DNA of 60,474 bases from NCBI GenBank assembly GCA_947164825.1, contig CAMUYE010000002.1:1-60474 (forward strand). Reading direction: 5' to 3'. Shown one piece after another: positions 1 through 6,658 of the stretch. How positions within the stretch are numbered: the stretch's first letter is position 1; each line of letters begins with the position of its first letter. Made by a program: the position numbers and the translations under genes. Under the pieces are notes generated by a model. It saw only the letters and a program-made list of their open reading frames with translations, ran no database searches and was not told where the DNA came from. Source of the DNA: an uncultured Clostridia bacterium. Its GTDB lineage: Bacteria; Bacillota; Clostridia; Oscillospirales; Oscillospiraceae.

Positions 1-588
1 GCGGCGCACATTGTGCGCCACGGGTTCCCCGCACGGACGAGGCAACAGGCAACAGAGGAAAACGCCGTAGGGGCGGCCATTGGCCGCCCGCCCAAGGCAG
101 ACGCTTCCGACGAGGCAACAGGCATCAGGCAACAGGCAACAGGGGACGGGGGACGCGAGGGATCAGGCATTAGGGGACGGGGGACGCGAGGCAACAGGCA
201 ACAGGGGACGGGGGAGCGAGGCAACAGGCAACAGGCATCAGGCATCAGGCAACAGGCAACAGAGGAAAACGCCGTAGGGGCGGCCATTGGCCGCCCGCCC
301 GAGTCAGACGCTTCCGACGAGGCAACAGGCATCAGGCAACAGGCATCAGACCCGCCCGTAGCGGCGCACATTGTGCGCCACGGGTTCCCCGCACGGACGA
401 GGCAACAGGCAACAGAGGAAAACGCCGTAGGGGCGGCCATTGGCCGCCCGCCCAAGGCAGACGCTTCCGACGAGGCAACAGGCATCAGGCAACAGGCAAC
501 AGGGGACGGGGGACGCGAGGGATCAGGCATTAGGGGACGGGGGGAGCGAGGCATCAGGGATCAGGGGTCAAGGATCAGGGATCATGGG
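1..588. repeat. Composite repeat block (heptamers plus GTAG palindromes)
   Basis: This stretch holds no credible gene. It consists of 7-bp tandem units (CAACAGG, CATCAGG, GATCAGG and GGGGACG) alternating with palindromes headed by GTAG at 67-89, 274-296, 358-381 and 427-449. Bases 1-180 recur at 361-540 as a direct repeat with a 360-bp period that I read as identical. One long frame stays open through the block, but its translation (RQQATG..., AAIGRPP...) simply follows the repeat and has no ribosome binding site, so I do not call it coding. The end of the vanZ-like gene runs into the last heptamers. Confidence 0.9.
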
Positions 589-1032
589 TCAGGGATCGGG
601 GGTTCGGAAGCGGCCGCCCCTGCGGCGGAATACGGAAATAAACAGCGCTGTGAGAGCAAACCCCAGGACAGCGCCGAGGGTGTTGAGGATCAGGTCGTCC
701 AATTCCGAGACGCCGGAGCCGAGGACAAATTGCATCGTTTCCACGAACAGGGAAAGCCCCAGGCCTGCCAGGGCCGCCTGCCAGAGCTTCCCGCCCCGGA
801 GCCGCACCAGCACACCCGCAGGAGCAAACCAGATCAGATTGCCCACGAAGAGATAGATAAAGTATCGCCAGTACCCGATCCGGGCCAGTTTCAGGTAATA
901 GGCGAAGGCGTCCCACTCGATCCGGCCGGAGAAGAGACCGTGGGAGAAGCAGCCGTTCCGGAACACGGTGATCCGGAGCAGGACGGCGAGCCAGATTACG
1001 ATCAGGATCCCCTTTATGATTCGTTTTTTCAT
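589..1032 (-). CDS. VanZ-like family membrane protein
   Basis: A 147-aa hydrophobic protein with about four membrane segments (roughly residues 5-22, 53-72, 83-103 and 117-135). The spacing of helices and the acidic motif SELDDLILNTLGAVLG near residues 109-124 are typical of the VanZ-like family, whose founder gives low-level teicoplanin resistance. The biochemical role of most members is unknown, so resistance should not be assumed. It is the last gene of the comM-thiI-cinA-vanZ strand. The last codons (...RTPDP, then TGA) are written by GATCCCTGA-type heptamer sequence, so the repeat supplies the C-terminus and stop. Confidence 0.82.
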   Translation of the reverse strand: MKKRIIKGILIVIWLAVLLRITVFRNGCFSHGLFSGRIEWDAFAYYLKLARIGYWRYFIYLFVGNLIWFAPAGVLVRLRGGKLWQAALAGLGLSLFVETMQFVLGSGVSELDDLILNTLGAVLGFALTALFISVFRRRGGRFRTPDP

Positions 1033-1053
1033 ATCGGCTCCCTTCGGGTAAGA

Positions 1054-1095
1054 GCAGAACGAACAAAAAATGCGGGCATTTTTTGTTCGTTCTGC
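1054..1095. terminator. Perfect 20-bp hairpin, bidirectional terminator-like
   Basis: Arms 1054-1073 and 1076-1095 are perfectly complementary around a 2-base loop and contain an A6/T6 block. It lies between cinA and the vanZ-like gene and could attenuate read-through in either direction. Confidence 0.55.
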
Positions 1096-1099
1096 ATAG

Positions 1100-1132
1100 C
1101 ATTCTCAATTCTCAACGCTCAATTCTCAATTA
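1100..1132. repeat. Heptamer array, family AATTGAG
   Basis: Tandem copies of ATTCTCA-type units (AATTGAG read on the minus strand) with a 7-bp period. The array overlaps the end of cinA and supplies its final codons and TGA stop. The same family ends the arsR gene at 6329-6360. Confidence 0.8.
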
Positions 1133-1598
1133 GCATCAGCGCCAGCTCCGCTGCGGCCTCGGCGGCCTGGGCGCGGACGGCGGCGCGGTCGCCGTCGAAG
1201 CGGCATTCCCGGACCAGGGTGGTCTCCCCGTCGGAGGCGGCGACGTACACCAGGCCAACGGGCTTGCCGCTGTCGTCGGAGTCGGGCCCGGCGATGCCGG
1301 TAATGCCGATCCCCAGGTCCGCGCCGATCACCCGGCGCACGCCCTCAGCCATCTGCCGCGCCACAGGCTCCGAGACGGGGCCCAGCGTGTCCAGGTCGTT
1401 TTGATCCACGCCCAAAATCTCATGCTTGATCCGGCTGCAGTAGGAGATCACGCCGCCGGGATAGACCGCGGAGCTGCCCGGCACGTCGGTGATCAGCTTA
1501 CCCAAAACCCCCCCGGTGCAGGACTCGGCGGTGGCGACGGTCATCCCGACATCCTTTAATGTCTGCACCAGCATATAAACAGAATCGACGTTTTCCAT
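1119..1598 (-). CDS. CinA C-terminal domain protein, nicotinamide-nucleotide amidase type
   Basis: A 159-aa protein matching the stand-alone CinA C-terminal (PncC) family, which deamidates nicotinamide mononucleotide in NAD recycling. Motifs seen: TAESCTGGVLGKLI near residue 23, PGSSAVYPGGVISY near 40, and ITGIAGPDSDDSGKPVG near 98. The N-terminal CinA domain is absent, as usual for stand-alone forms. The gene begins directly after an AGAAGTA heptamer array, so its 5' untranslated region is repeat sequence and no normal AGGAGG site is visible. The C-terminal IEN and stop come from another heptamer array. Confidence 0.88.
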   Translation of the reverse strand: MENVDSVYMLVQTLKDVGMTVATAESCTGGVLGKLITDVPGSSAVYPGGVISYCSRIKHEILGVDQNDLDTLGPVSEPVARQMAEGVRRVIGADLGIGITGIAGPDSDDSGKPVGLVYVAASDGETTLVRECRFDGDRAAVRAQAAEAAAELALMLIEN

Positions 1599-1683
1599 AC
1601 TTCTTACTTCTTACTTATTCCTTTACGGGAGTCGGACAAGCAATGCTTGTCCCTACAGCGCAAAATCCCCTGATCCTTGATCC
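1599..1683. repeat. Heptamer arrays and a GTAG palindrome between thiI and cinA
   Basis: From left to right: ACTTCTT-type units (1599-1620), a palindrome with core GGACAAGCAATGCTTGTCC ending in CTAC (1634-1656, a GTAG element on the minus strand), and CCTGATC heptamers (1666-1683) that touch the thiI stop codon. The whole 85-bp gap is built from repeat material. Confidence 0.75.
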
Positions 1684-2862
1684 CTACCCCTGGTAGCGGA
1701 TCTTCACCAGCTCTGTGTTCTCGATGGCGCGCTGAATCAGGGCCTCCACGTCCAGCTTTTGCTCAATCTTCTCCGCCTCGCTAAGTTTGGGCTTGGTCTT
1801 GGGGTGCTTGGGGGTGAAGACGGTGCAGCAGTCCTCGTAGGGCAGGATGGAGGTCTCCAGGGTGTCGATGCGGCGGGCGATGGTGACGATCTCCTCCTTG
1901 TCCATGCCGATCAGGGGGTGGAAGACGGGCATGTCCACCACCGCGTGGGTGACGGCCATGGCCTGCATGGTCTGAGAGGCCACCTGGCCCAGGTTCTCGC
2001 CGGTGACCAGGCACTCGCAGCCGTGGTCCCGGGCAATGCGCTCGGCGATCCGCATCATAAACCTACGCATGATGATGGTGAAGTATTCCTCGGGGCAGTT
2101 GTCCCGAATGGCCTCCTGGATCTCGGTGAAGCCCACCACGTCCACGGTCATGCGGCCGCAGTAGCGGGCCATTTTCCGGGCTAGCTCCAGAACCTTGTCC
2201 TTTGCCAGCTCCGAGGTGTAAGGGTAGGAGAAGAAGTGGATGGCCTCCAGCTCCACGCCCCGCTTGGCGATCATATAGCCCGCCACGGGGGAGTCGATGC
2301 CGCCGGAGAGCAGCACCGCCGCCCGGCCGCCCACGCCGGTGGGCAGGCCTCCGGCCCCGGGCTCCGCCGGGCCGTGGACGTAGGCCGCGAAGTCCCGGAC
2401 CTCCACGTAGACGGTGTAGTCCGGGTGGTGAACGTCCACGGGGACGTCGGGATAGGCCTCCGCCAGCCGTCCGCCGATGGCCTGGGAGATCTGGATGGAG
2501 TTCAGGGGGAAGCGCTTGTCGGAGCGCTTGGACTCCACCTTGAAGGACCTGGCCGCTGCCAGGTCGTCGCCCAGATAGTTGACAACAGCCTCAAAGATGG
2601 CGTCCTCGCTTTTCTCGCAGGGACGGCAGCGGCAGAGAGAAATGGCCCCGAAGATGGTATGGCAGGCTTCCCAGGCTCCGTCCAGGTCGCAGAGCTCGTT
2701 TTCCGGCTCCACGTAGACCGTGGACTGGAGGATGGAGACCTTGAAGTCTCCGAAAGGCCGCATCCGCCGGGCCACGTTGGTGCGGAGCTTGTTCTCGAAC
2801 ATCTTCTTGTTCGCGCCCTTCAGGACGATTTCGCCTAATTTCAGTAAAAAGATTTCGTTCAT
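1684..2862 (-). CDS. thiI: tRNA 4-thiouridine synthase ThiI
   Basis: A 392-aa ThiI. It adenylates U8 of tRNA and transfers sulfur to make s4U, and in many species also helps thiamine thiazole synthesis. Order of domains: N-terminal ferredoxin-like and THUMP region (about 1-170, with KGANKKMFENKL and SIQISQAIGGRL), then the PP-loop ATPase with SGGIDSPVAGYM near residue 185, then EDCCTVFTPKHPKTKP near 344. The C-terminal rhodanese domain of the enterobacterial enzyme is absent, the normal Firmicutes form that relies on a partner cysteine desulfurase. It follows comM with a 3-bp gap, so the two are probably co-transcribed. Confidence 0.96.
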   Translation of the reverse strand: MNEIFLLKLGEIVLKGANKKMFENKLRTNVARRMRPFGDFKVSILQSTVYVEPENELCDLDGAWEACHTIFGAISLCRCRPCEKSEDAIFEAVVNYLGDDLAAARSFKVESKRSDKRFPLNSIQISQAIGGRLAEAYPDVPVDVHHPDYTVYVEVRDFAAYVHGPAEPGAGGLPTGVGGRAAVLLSGGIDSPVAGYMIAKRGVELEAIHFFSYPYTSELAKDKVLELARKMARYCGRMTVDVVGFTEIQEAIRDNCPEEYFTIIMRRFMMRIAERIARDHGCECLVTGENLGQVASQTMQAMAVTHAVVDMPVFHPLIGMDKEEIVTIARRIDTLETSILPYEDCCTVFTPKHPKTKPKLSEAEKIEQKLDVEALIQRAIENTELVKIRYQG

Positions 2863-2865
2863 ATC

Positions 2866-4383
2866 TTAATTCCTTCCGATTTTATACGTGCGGTACTGGA
2901 TTGCCTCTGCGATATGAGCCACGCCGATTTCTTCGGCCCCCTCCAGGTCCGCGATGGTGCGGGCTACCTTCAGGATCCGGTCGTAGCTCCGGGCGGTGAG
3001 GCCCATGCTGTCGAAGGCCTCCTCCATCAGGGCGGCGCACTCGTCACTGAGGGTGCAGATCCTGTGGAGCTGCTCCGGCGTCATGCGGGCGTTGGAGTTG
3101 GTACTTGTTCCGGCGAAGCGCTTGTGCTGGATGGCCCGGGCGGCGTCCACCCGTGCCTTGATGGTGGCGGAGGGCTCGCCCTCCTTCCGGTCCACCAGCT
3201 CCTCGAAGCTGACGGCGGGCACCTCGATGATGATGTCGATGCGGTCCAGCAGGGGGCCGGAGATCCGGCTGACGTAGTTCTGGACGCTCTGTTCCGTACA
3301 GGTGCAGCGGCGGGAGGGATCCCCGTACCAGCCGCAGCGGCAGGGATTCATGGCGCAGACCAGCATAAACTGGCAGGGGTAGGTTTCCGAGCCGGAAGCC
3401 CGGGTGATGGTGACGACGCCGTCCTCCAGGGGCTGGCGCATGACCTCCATGGTCTCCTTGCGGAACTCCGGCAGCTCGTCAAGAAACAGGACGCCCCGGT
3501 GGGCCAGGGAGACCTCTCCCGGCCGGGGCATGGAACCGCCGCCCACCAGGCCGGGGGGCGTGACCGTGTGGTGGGGGCTGCGGAAAGGCCGCACCGTCAC
3601 CAGGGGGCTCTCCGGGTCCACCAGACCCATGATGGAGTGGATCTGGGTGACCTCCAGAGCCTCGGCCCGGGTCATATCCGGCAGGATGGAGGGCAGACGT
3701 TTGGCCAGCATGGACTTGCCGGAGCCCGGGGGGCCCACCATGAGGACGTTGTGGCCGCCGGCGGCGGCGATCTCCAGGGCCCGCTTGGCGTTCTCCTGGC
3801 CCATGACGTCCTTGAAGTCCGGGACCTTGCGGCGGCTTTCCCCCTGGACCCAGGCGGGCTGGGGCTCGATCCTCGGGCCGCCGCGCAGGTGGGCCATGAG
3901 CTGGCTGACCGAAAAGACCGGGATCACCTCGATCCCATCGGCCAGAGTGGCCTCGGGGGCGTTCTGGATGGGGACGTAGAGGGTTTTGACCCCGCATTTC
4001 GCCGCGGCGATGGCCATGGGCAGGACCCCGGGCACGGGCCGCAGCTTGCCCTCCAGGCTGAGCTCGCCCAGGAAGGCGTGGGTTTCGTCGGGGAGCTTCA
4101 CCTGGCCGAAGGCGGCCAGGATGCCCAGGAGAATGGGCAGGTCGTAGACCGTGCCGCTCTTTTTCGTGTTGGCGGGGGCCAGATTCACCGTGATCCGGGA
4201 GGGCGGGAACTTAAAGCCCGAGGTCTTCACCGCGGCCCGGACCCGCTCCCGGGCCTCCTTCACCGAGGCGTCGGGCAGGCCCACGATCTCAAAGCTCGGC
4301 AGACCGCCGGAGATGAAGCACTCCACCGAGATCTTGTAGCCCTCGATGCCGTTGAGCCCGAGGGTGGTGAGACGGCTGATCAT
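2866..4383 (-). CDS. comM: YifB/ComM family Mg-chelatase-like AAA+ ATPase
   Basis: A 505-aa protein. An N-terminal Lon-protease-like fold (about 1-170, EIVGLPDASVKEARERVRAA) is followed by an AAA+ core with Walker A GPPGSGKSMLAKRLPSI near residue 217, Walker B LFLDELPEF near 298, and a cysteine-containing CAMNPCRCG segment near 345. In transformable bacteria ComM is a hexameric helicase aiding branch migration during homologous uptake; here the role is inferred from family. A good AAAGGAGG site lies upstream of the ATG at 4383. First gene of the minus-strand comM-thiI-cinA-vanZ set; no strong promoter was recognised upstream. Confidence 0.93.
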   Translation of the reverse strand: MISRLTTLGLNGIEGYKISVECFISGGLPSFEIVGLPDASVKEARERVRAAVKTSGFKFPPSRITVNLAPANTKKSGTVYDLPILLGILAAFGQVKLPDETHAFLGELSLEGKLRPVPGVLPMAIAAAKCGVKTLYVPIQNAPEATLADGIEVIPVFSVSQLMAHLRGGPRIEPQPAWVQGESRRKVPDFKDVMGQENAKRALEIAAAGGHNVLMVGPPGSGKSMLAKRLPSILPDMTRAEALEVTQIHSIMGLVDPESPLVTVRPFRSPHHTVTPPGLVGGGSMPRPGEVSLAHRGVLFLDELPEFRKETMEVMRQPLEDGVVTITRASGSETYPCQFMLVCAMNPCRCGWYGDPSRRCTCTEQSVQNYVSRISGPLLDRIDIIIEVPAVSFEELVDRKEGEPSATIKARVDAARAIQHKRFAGTSTNSNARMTPEQLHRICTLSDECAALMEEAFDSMGLTARSYDRILKVARTIADLEGAEEIGVAHIAEAIQYRTYKIGRN

Positions 4384-5041
4384 GGCTTGGCCTCCTTTGT
4401 CTGTTGGTATATCTTTTATATTTTACAGCAAAAGTCGGGAAAAAACAATCCTAATCCTCATAATACGGATCATTTTTTCATTTCAAGCAAATGCCCCGGC
4501 AGGTTTCGGCGGCGTCTGCCTCGGGTGGACGGCCAATGGCCGCCCCTACGGGCGTTTGCGTTTTGGAAAGCTTGGCGCAGGGGGCGGGCGGCCAATGGCC
4601 GCCCCTACGGGTCTTTGCGTTTGGGGCAGCTTGGCGCGGGGGGCGGACGGCCAATGGCCGCCCCTACGGCGGTATCTCCTGTTGCCTGATCCCTGTTGCC
4701 TGTTGCCTCACGTCTCCCGTCCCCTGATCCCTGATCCCTCGCGGCCCCCGTCCCCTGATGCCTGATGCCTGATGCCTGATGCCTGTTGCCTGTTGCCTCG
4801 CGTCCCCCGTCCCCTGATGCCTGATGCCGGATGCCTCGCTCCCCCCGTCCCCTGATCCCTGATGCCTGATGCCTGTTGCCTCGTCGGAAGCGTCTGCCTC
4901 GGGCGGGCGGCCAATGGCCGCCCCTACGGCGTTTTCCCCTGTTGCCAGTTGCCTGTTGCCTTATACTACGAACAAAGCGTGATTCCGTCGCATAAGATGT
5001 ATCGAAAGCACGATGCTTTCAGGTATCAAGGAGGGATCACT
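4384..5041. repeat. Composite repeat block, inverted relative to the block at 1-588
   Basis: Bases 4384-4500 are AT-rich upstream sequence of comM. Bases 4520-4670 carry three near-identical modules ending in palindromes whose CTAC tails lie at about 4546, 4605 and 4664. From 4680 to 4960 there are CCTGTTG, CCTGATG and CCTGATC heptamers and GTCCCC units, with one further palindrome at 4905-4927. The module at 4864-4948 is the reverse complement of modules in 1-588. I see no gene here. Confidence 0.9.
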
Positions 5042-5812
5042 ATGCCGGATCAAGCCAATTCTGCCGGACGGCCCGCTGCCGAGGCGCGGGAGACGGTCCG
5101 GATCCATACCAAACGCATCGAGGACGCCTGCATTGACAAGGACTGCGTCGAGGATCTTCGAGTCTGGCTCACCCAGAGTTCCCAGACGGCCCTGGAAAGC
5201 GCCGTCAACGCCCGCGCCAGGAGCGCGGAACTGCTTCACGTCTACATAGACGTGGAACCCATTGCCTACAATCCGGGCCGCTTCACGGCGGACCTGACCT
5301 TTTTCTACCGGATCACCGGCGAGGCTGCGACGGGAATTACCCGGCCCGCGGCTCTGGAGGGCCTGGCCGTTTTCTCCAAGCGGGTCGTGCTCTATGGAGG
5401 CCGGAACCAGACCAAGGTCTTCTCCAGTACCGACAACGCCCTGATGCCCGACGCCCTCTACCGGACCCACGTGCCCGACTGCGTGGTGGAGGCCGTGGAC
5501 CCCATGGTCCTCTCGTCCCGGGTAGGGGAGGCCCAGGAGGGACCCGGTTCCGTCATTCCGGAGATCCCCCAGGCCGTCCGGGCCCTTTTCCCCGAGGAAC
5601 CGGTGCTGAGCGGCGGGCGGCAGCTCTGGGTCAGTCTGGGCCAGTTCTCCACGGTACGGCTGGAGCGCAGCACCCAGCTCCTGGTCCCGGCCCTGGCCCA
5701 GCCCATGCCGGACCGGAGCTGCACCGACGACCCCGGGACCCCCGACGAGCCCTGCGACCTTTTTGCCAGAGTGGATTTCCCGACCCAGGCGTTTTATCCC
5801 GGAAACCAATAA
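5042..5812 (+). CDS. Conserved uncharacterised protein
   Basis: A 256-aa soluble protein I recognise only as a type seen in Clostridia, with the N-terminal motif RIHTKRIEDACIDKDCVEDLRV (residues about 20-41) containing paired cysteines. No signal peptide or membrane segment is visible. The middle (ELLHVYIDVEPIAYNPGRF, TADLTFFYRITG) looks like beta-rich sequence. The C-terminus holds two more cysteines (RSCTDDPGTPDEPC). The start at 5042 follows an AAGGAGGG site. A hairpin with a following T-rich stretch lies at 5821-5855. No neighbour suggests a function. Confidence 0.75.
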   Translation: MPDQANSAGRPAAEARETVRIHTKRIEDACIDKDCVEDLRVWLTQSSQTALESAVNARARSAELLHVYIDVEPIAYNPGRFTADLTFFYRITGEAATGITRPAALEGLAVFSKRVVLYGGRNQTKVFSSTDNALMPDALYRTHVPDCVVEAVDPMVLSSRVGEAQEGPGSVIPEIPQAVRALFPEEPVLSGGRQLWVSLGQFSTVRLERSTQLLVPALAQPMPDRSCTDDPGTPDEPCDLFARVDFPTQAFYPGNQ

Positions 5813-5820
5813 CGCACGCG

Positions 5821-5855
5821 CCGGACGCGGCCTTTTGCGGGCTGCGTCCGGTTTG
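5821..5855 (+). terminator. Rho-independent terminator
   Basis: CCGGACGC at 5821-5828 pairs with GCGTCCGG at 5844-5851, with GC pairs extending inward, followed by TTTGTT. It closes the gene ending at 5812 and separates it from the metal operon promoter. Confidence 0.75.
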
Positions 5856-5867
5856 TTCATTTTCCTC

Positions 5868-5896
5868 TTGACAAACGCTGTTTGCCGTGCTACACT
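5868..5896 (+). promoter_or_regulatory. Promoter of the arsR-HMA-cadA operon
   Basis: TTGACA at 5868-5873 and TACACT at 5891-5896, spaced 17 bp. It is followed at once by a typical ArsR/SmtB operator. Confidence 0.8.
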
Positions 5897-5904
5897 GCAA
5901 ATAG

Positions 5905-5920
5905 TTGAACAATCATTCAA
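5905..5920 (+). promoter_or_regulatory. ArsR/CadC-type operator
   Basis: TTGAACAATCATTCAA is an inverted repeat with the TGAA-N6-TTCA core typical of metal-responsive ArsR/SmtB repressors. It lies just downstream of the -10 box, where a bound repressor would block initiation; an extra half site TTCAA follows at 5924-5928. Confidence 0.8.
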
Positions 5921-5959
5921 CTGTTCAACCTTTCAATCTTCCGGGAGGGAGGACACCCT

Positions 5960-6340
5960 ATGAAATTCTACGACATCGAGCTGGACCGGACCGACTGCAC
6001 GGTGATCCACCAGGAGGTGGTGGACGCGGTGCGGGAGAAGATGCCAGACGACGATCTACTGCTGGACCTGGCGGACTGCTTCAAGCTCTTCAGCGACTCC
6101 ACCCGGCTCAAGATCCTCTACGCCCTCATGGAGGCCGAGATGTGCGTCTGCGACATCTCCGTGCTGCTGGGCATGACAAAGTCCTCCGTGAGCCATCAGC
6201 TCCGGGTGCTGAAGCAGTCGAACCTGGTGAAGTACCGGAAGGCGGGGCGGGTCATTTACTACTCCCTGGCCGACGACCACGTACGGACCATCTGCCGCAT
6301 GGGCATGGAGCACGTGCGGGAGGACGAAATCGAAAATTGA
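5960..6340 (+). CDS. ArsR/SmtB family metal-sensing repressor (CadC-like)
   Basis: A 126-aa winged-helix repressor. The motif EMCVCDISVLLGMTKSSVSHQLRVLK (about residues 72-97) contains the CXC metal-ligand pair of CadC/ArsR alpha-3 sites followed by the recognition helix. Such proteins release DNA when Cd, Pb, Zn or As(III) binds. It heads an operon with an HMA protein and a CadA-type ATPase, and a matching operator lies upstream, so autoregulation is likely. The C-terminal IEN and TGA stop are written by the AATTGAG heptamer array that follows, so the native C-terminus may have been replaced. Confidence 0.93.
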   Translation: MKFYDIELDRTDCTVIHQEVVDAVREKMPDDDLLLDLADCFKLFSDSTRLKILYALMEAEMCVCDISVLLGMTKSSVSHQLRVLKQSNLVKYRKAGRVIYYSLADDHVRTICRMGMEHVREDEIEN

Positions 6341-6360
6341 GAATTCAGAATTGAGAATTT
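6329..6360. repeat. Heptamer array, family AATTGAG
   Basis: ATTGAGA, ATTCAGA and ATTGAGA units with a 7-bp period. The array overlaps the last codons of arsR and ends just before the HMA gene ribosome binding site (GGGAGGAG). Confidence 0.8.
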
Positions 6361-6374
6361 GGGAGGAGAATACC

Positions 6375-6596
6375 ATGAAAAAGAAATTCAAGATGGAGAA
6401 CCTGGACTGCGCCAACTGCGCCGCGAAGATGGAAGCGGCCATCAAAAAGATCCCCGGCGTTGTGGACGCCAACATGAACTTTATGACCCAGAAGCTGACC
6501 CTGGAGGCCGAGGACGCGCGCTTCGAGGCCGTTCTGGCCGAAGCGCAGAAGTGCTGCGACCGGGTGGACAAGGGCTGCCGCATCGTTGTGGAGTAA
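6375..6596 (+). CDS. Small heavy-metal-associated (HMA) domain protein
   Basis: A 73-aa ferredoxin-like metallochaperone domain with the N-terminal motif MENLDCANCAAKMEAAI, in which the CXXC pair (DCANC) binds the metal. Two further cysteines (QKCCDRV) lie near residue 57. The adjacent ATPase lacks an N-terminal metal-binding domain, so this protein may act as a detached one or as a feeder chaperone (inference). The ATG at 6375 follows GGGAGGAG. Confidence 0.93.
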   Translation: MKKKFKMENLDCANCAAKMEAAIKKIPGVVDANMNFMTQKLTLEAEDARFEAVLAEAQKCCDRVDKGCRIVVE

Positions 6597-6604
6597 GGAA
6601 GAAG

Positions 6605-6635
6605 TTAAAAATAAGAAGTAAGAAGTAAGAAATAA
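6605..6635. repeat. Heptamer array, family AGAAGTA
   Basis: AAGTAAG and AGAAGTA units with a 7-bp period fill the gap between the HMA gene stop and the ATPase start. Confidence 0.75.
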
Positions 6636-6658
6636 TTGCGGAATCGCAGGTGAGCGTA

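Noticed and set aside
1-588. CRISPR-like array
   Set aside because: Repeats are 7-bp tandem units and palindromes with no constant repeat/unique spacer pattern, and no cas genes are near.
1-1404. A long plus-strand open frame through the repeat block and across vanZ/cinA
   Set aside because: It translates repeat units and then the antisense of two real genes; no ribosome binding site or family motif.
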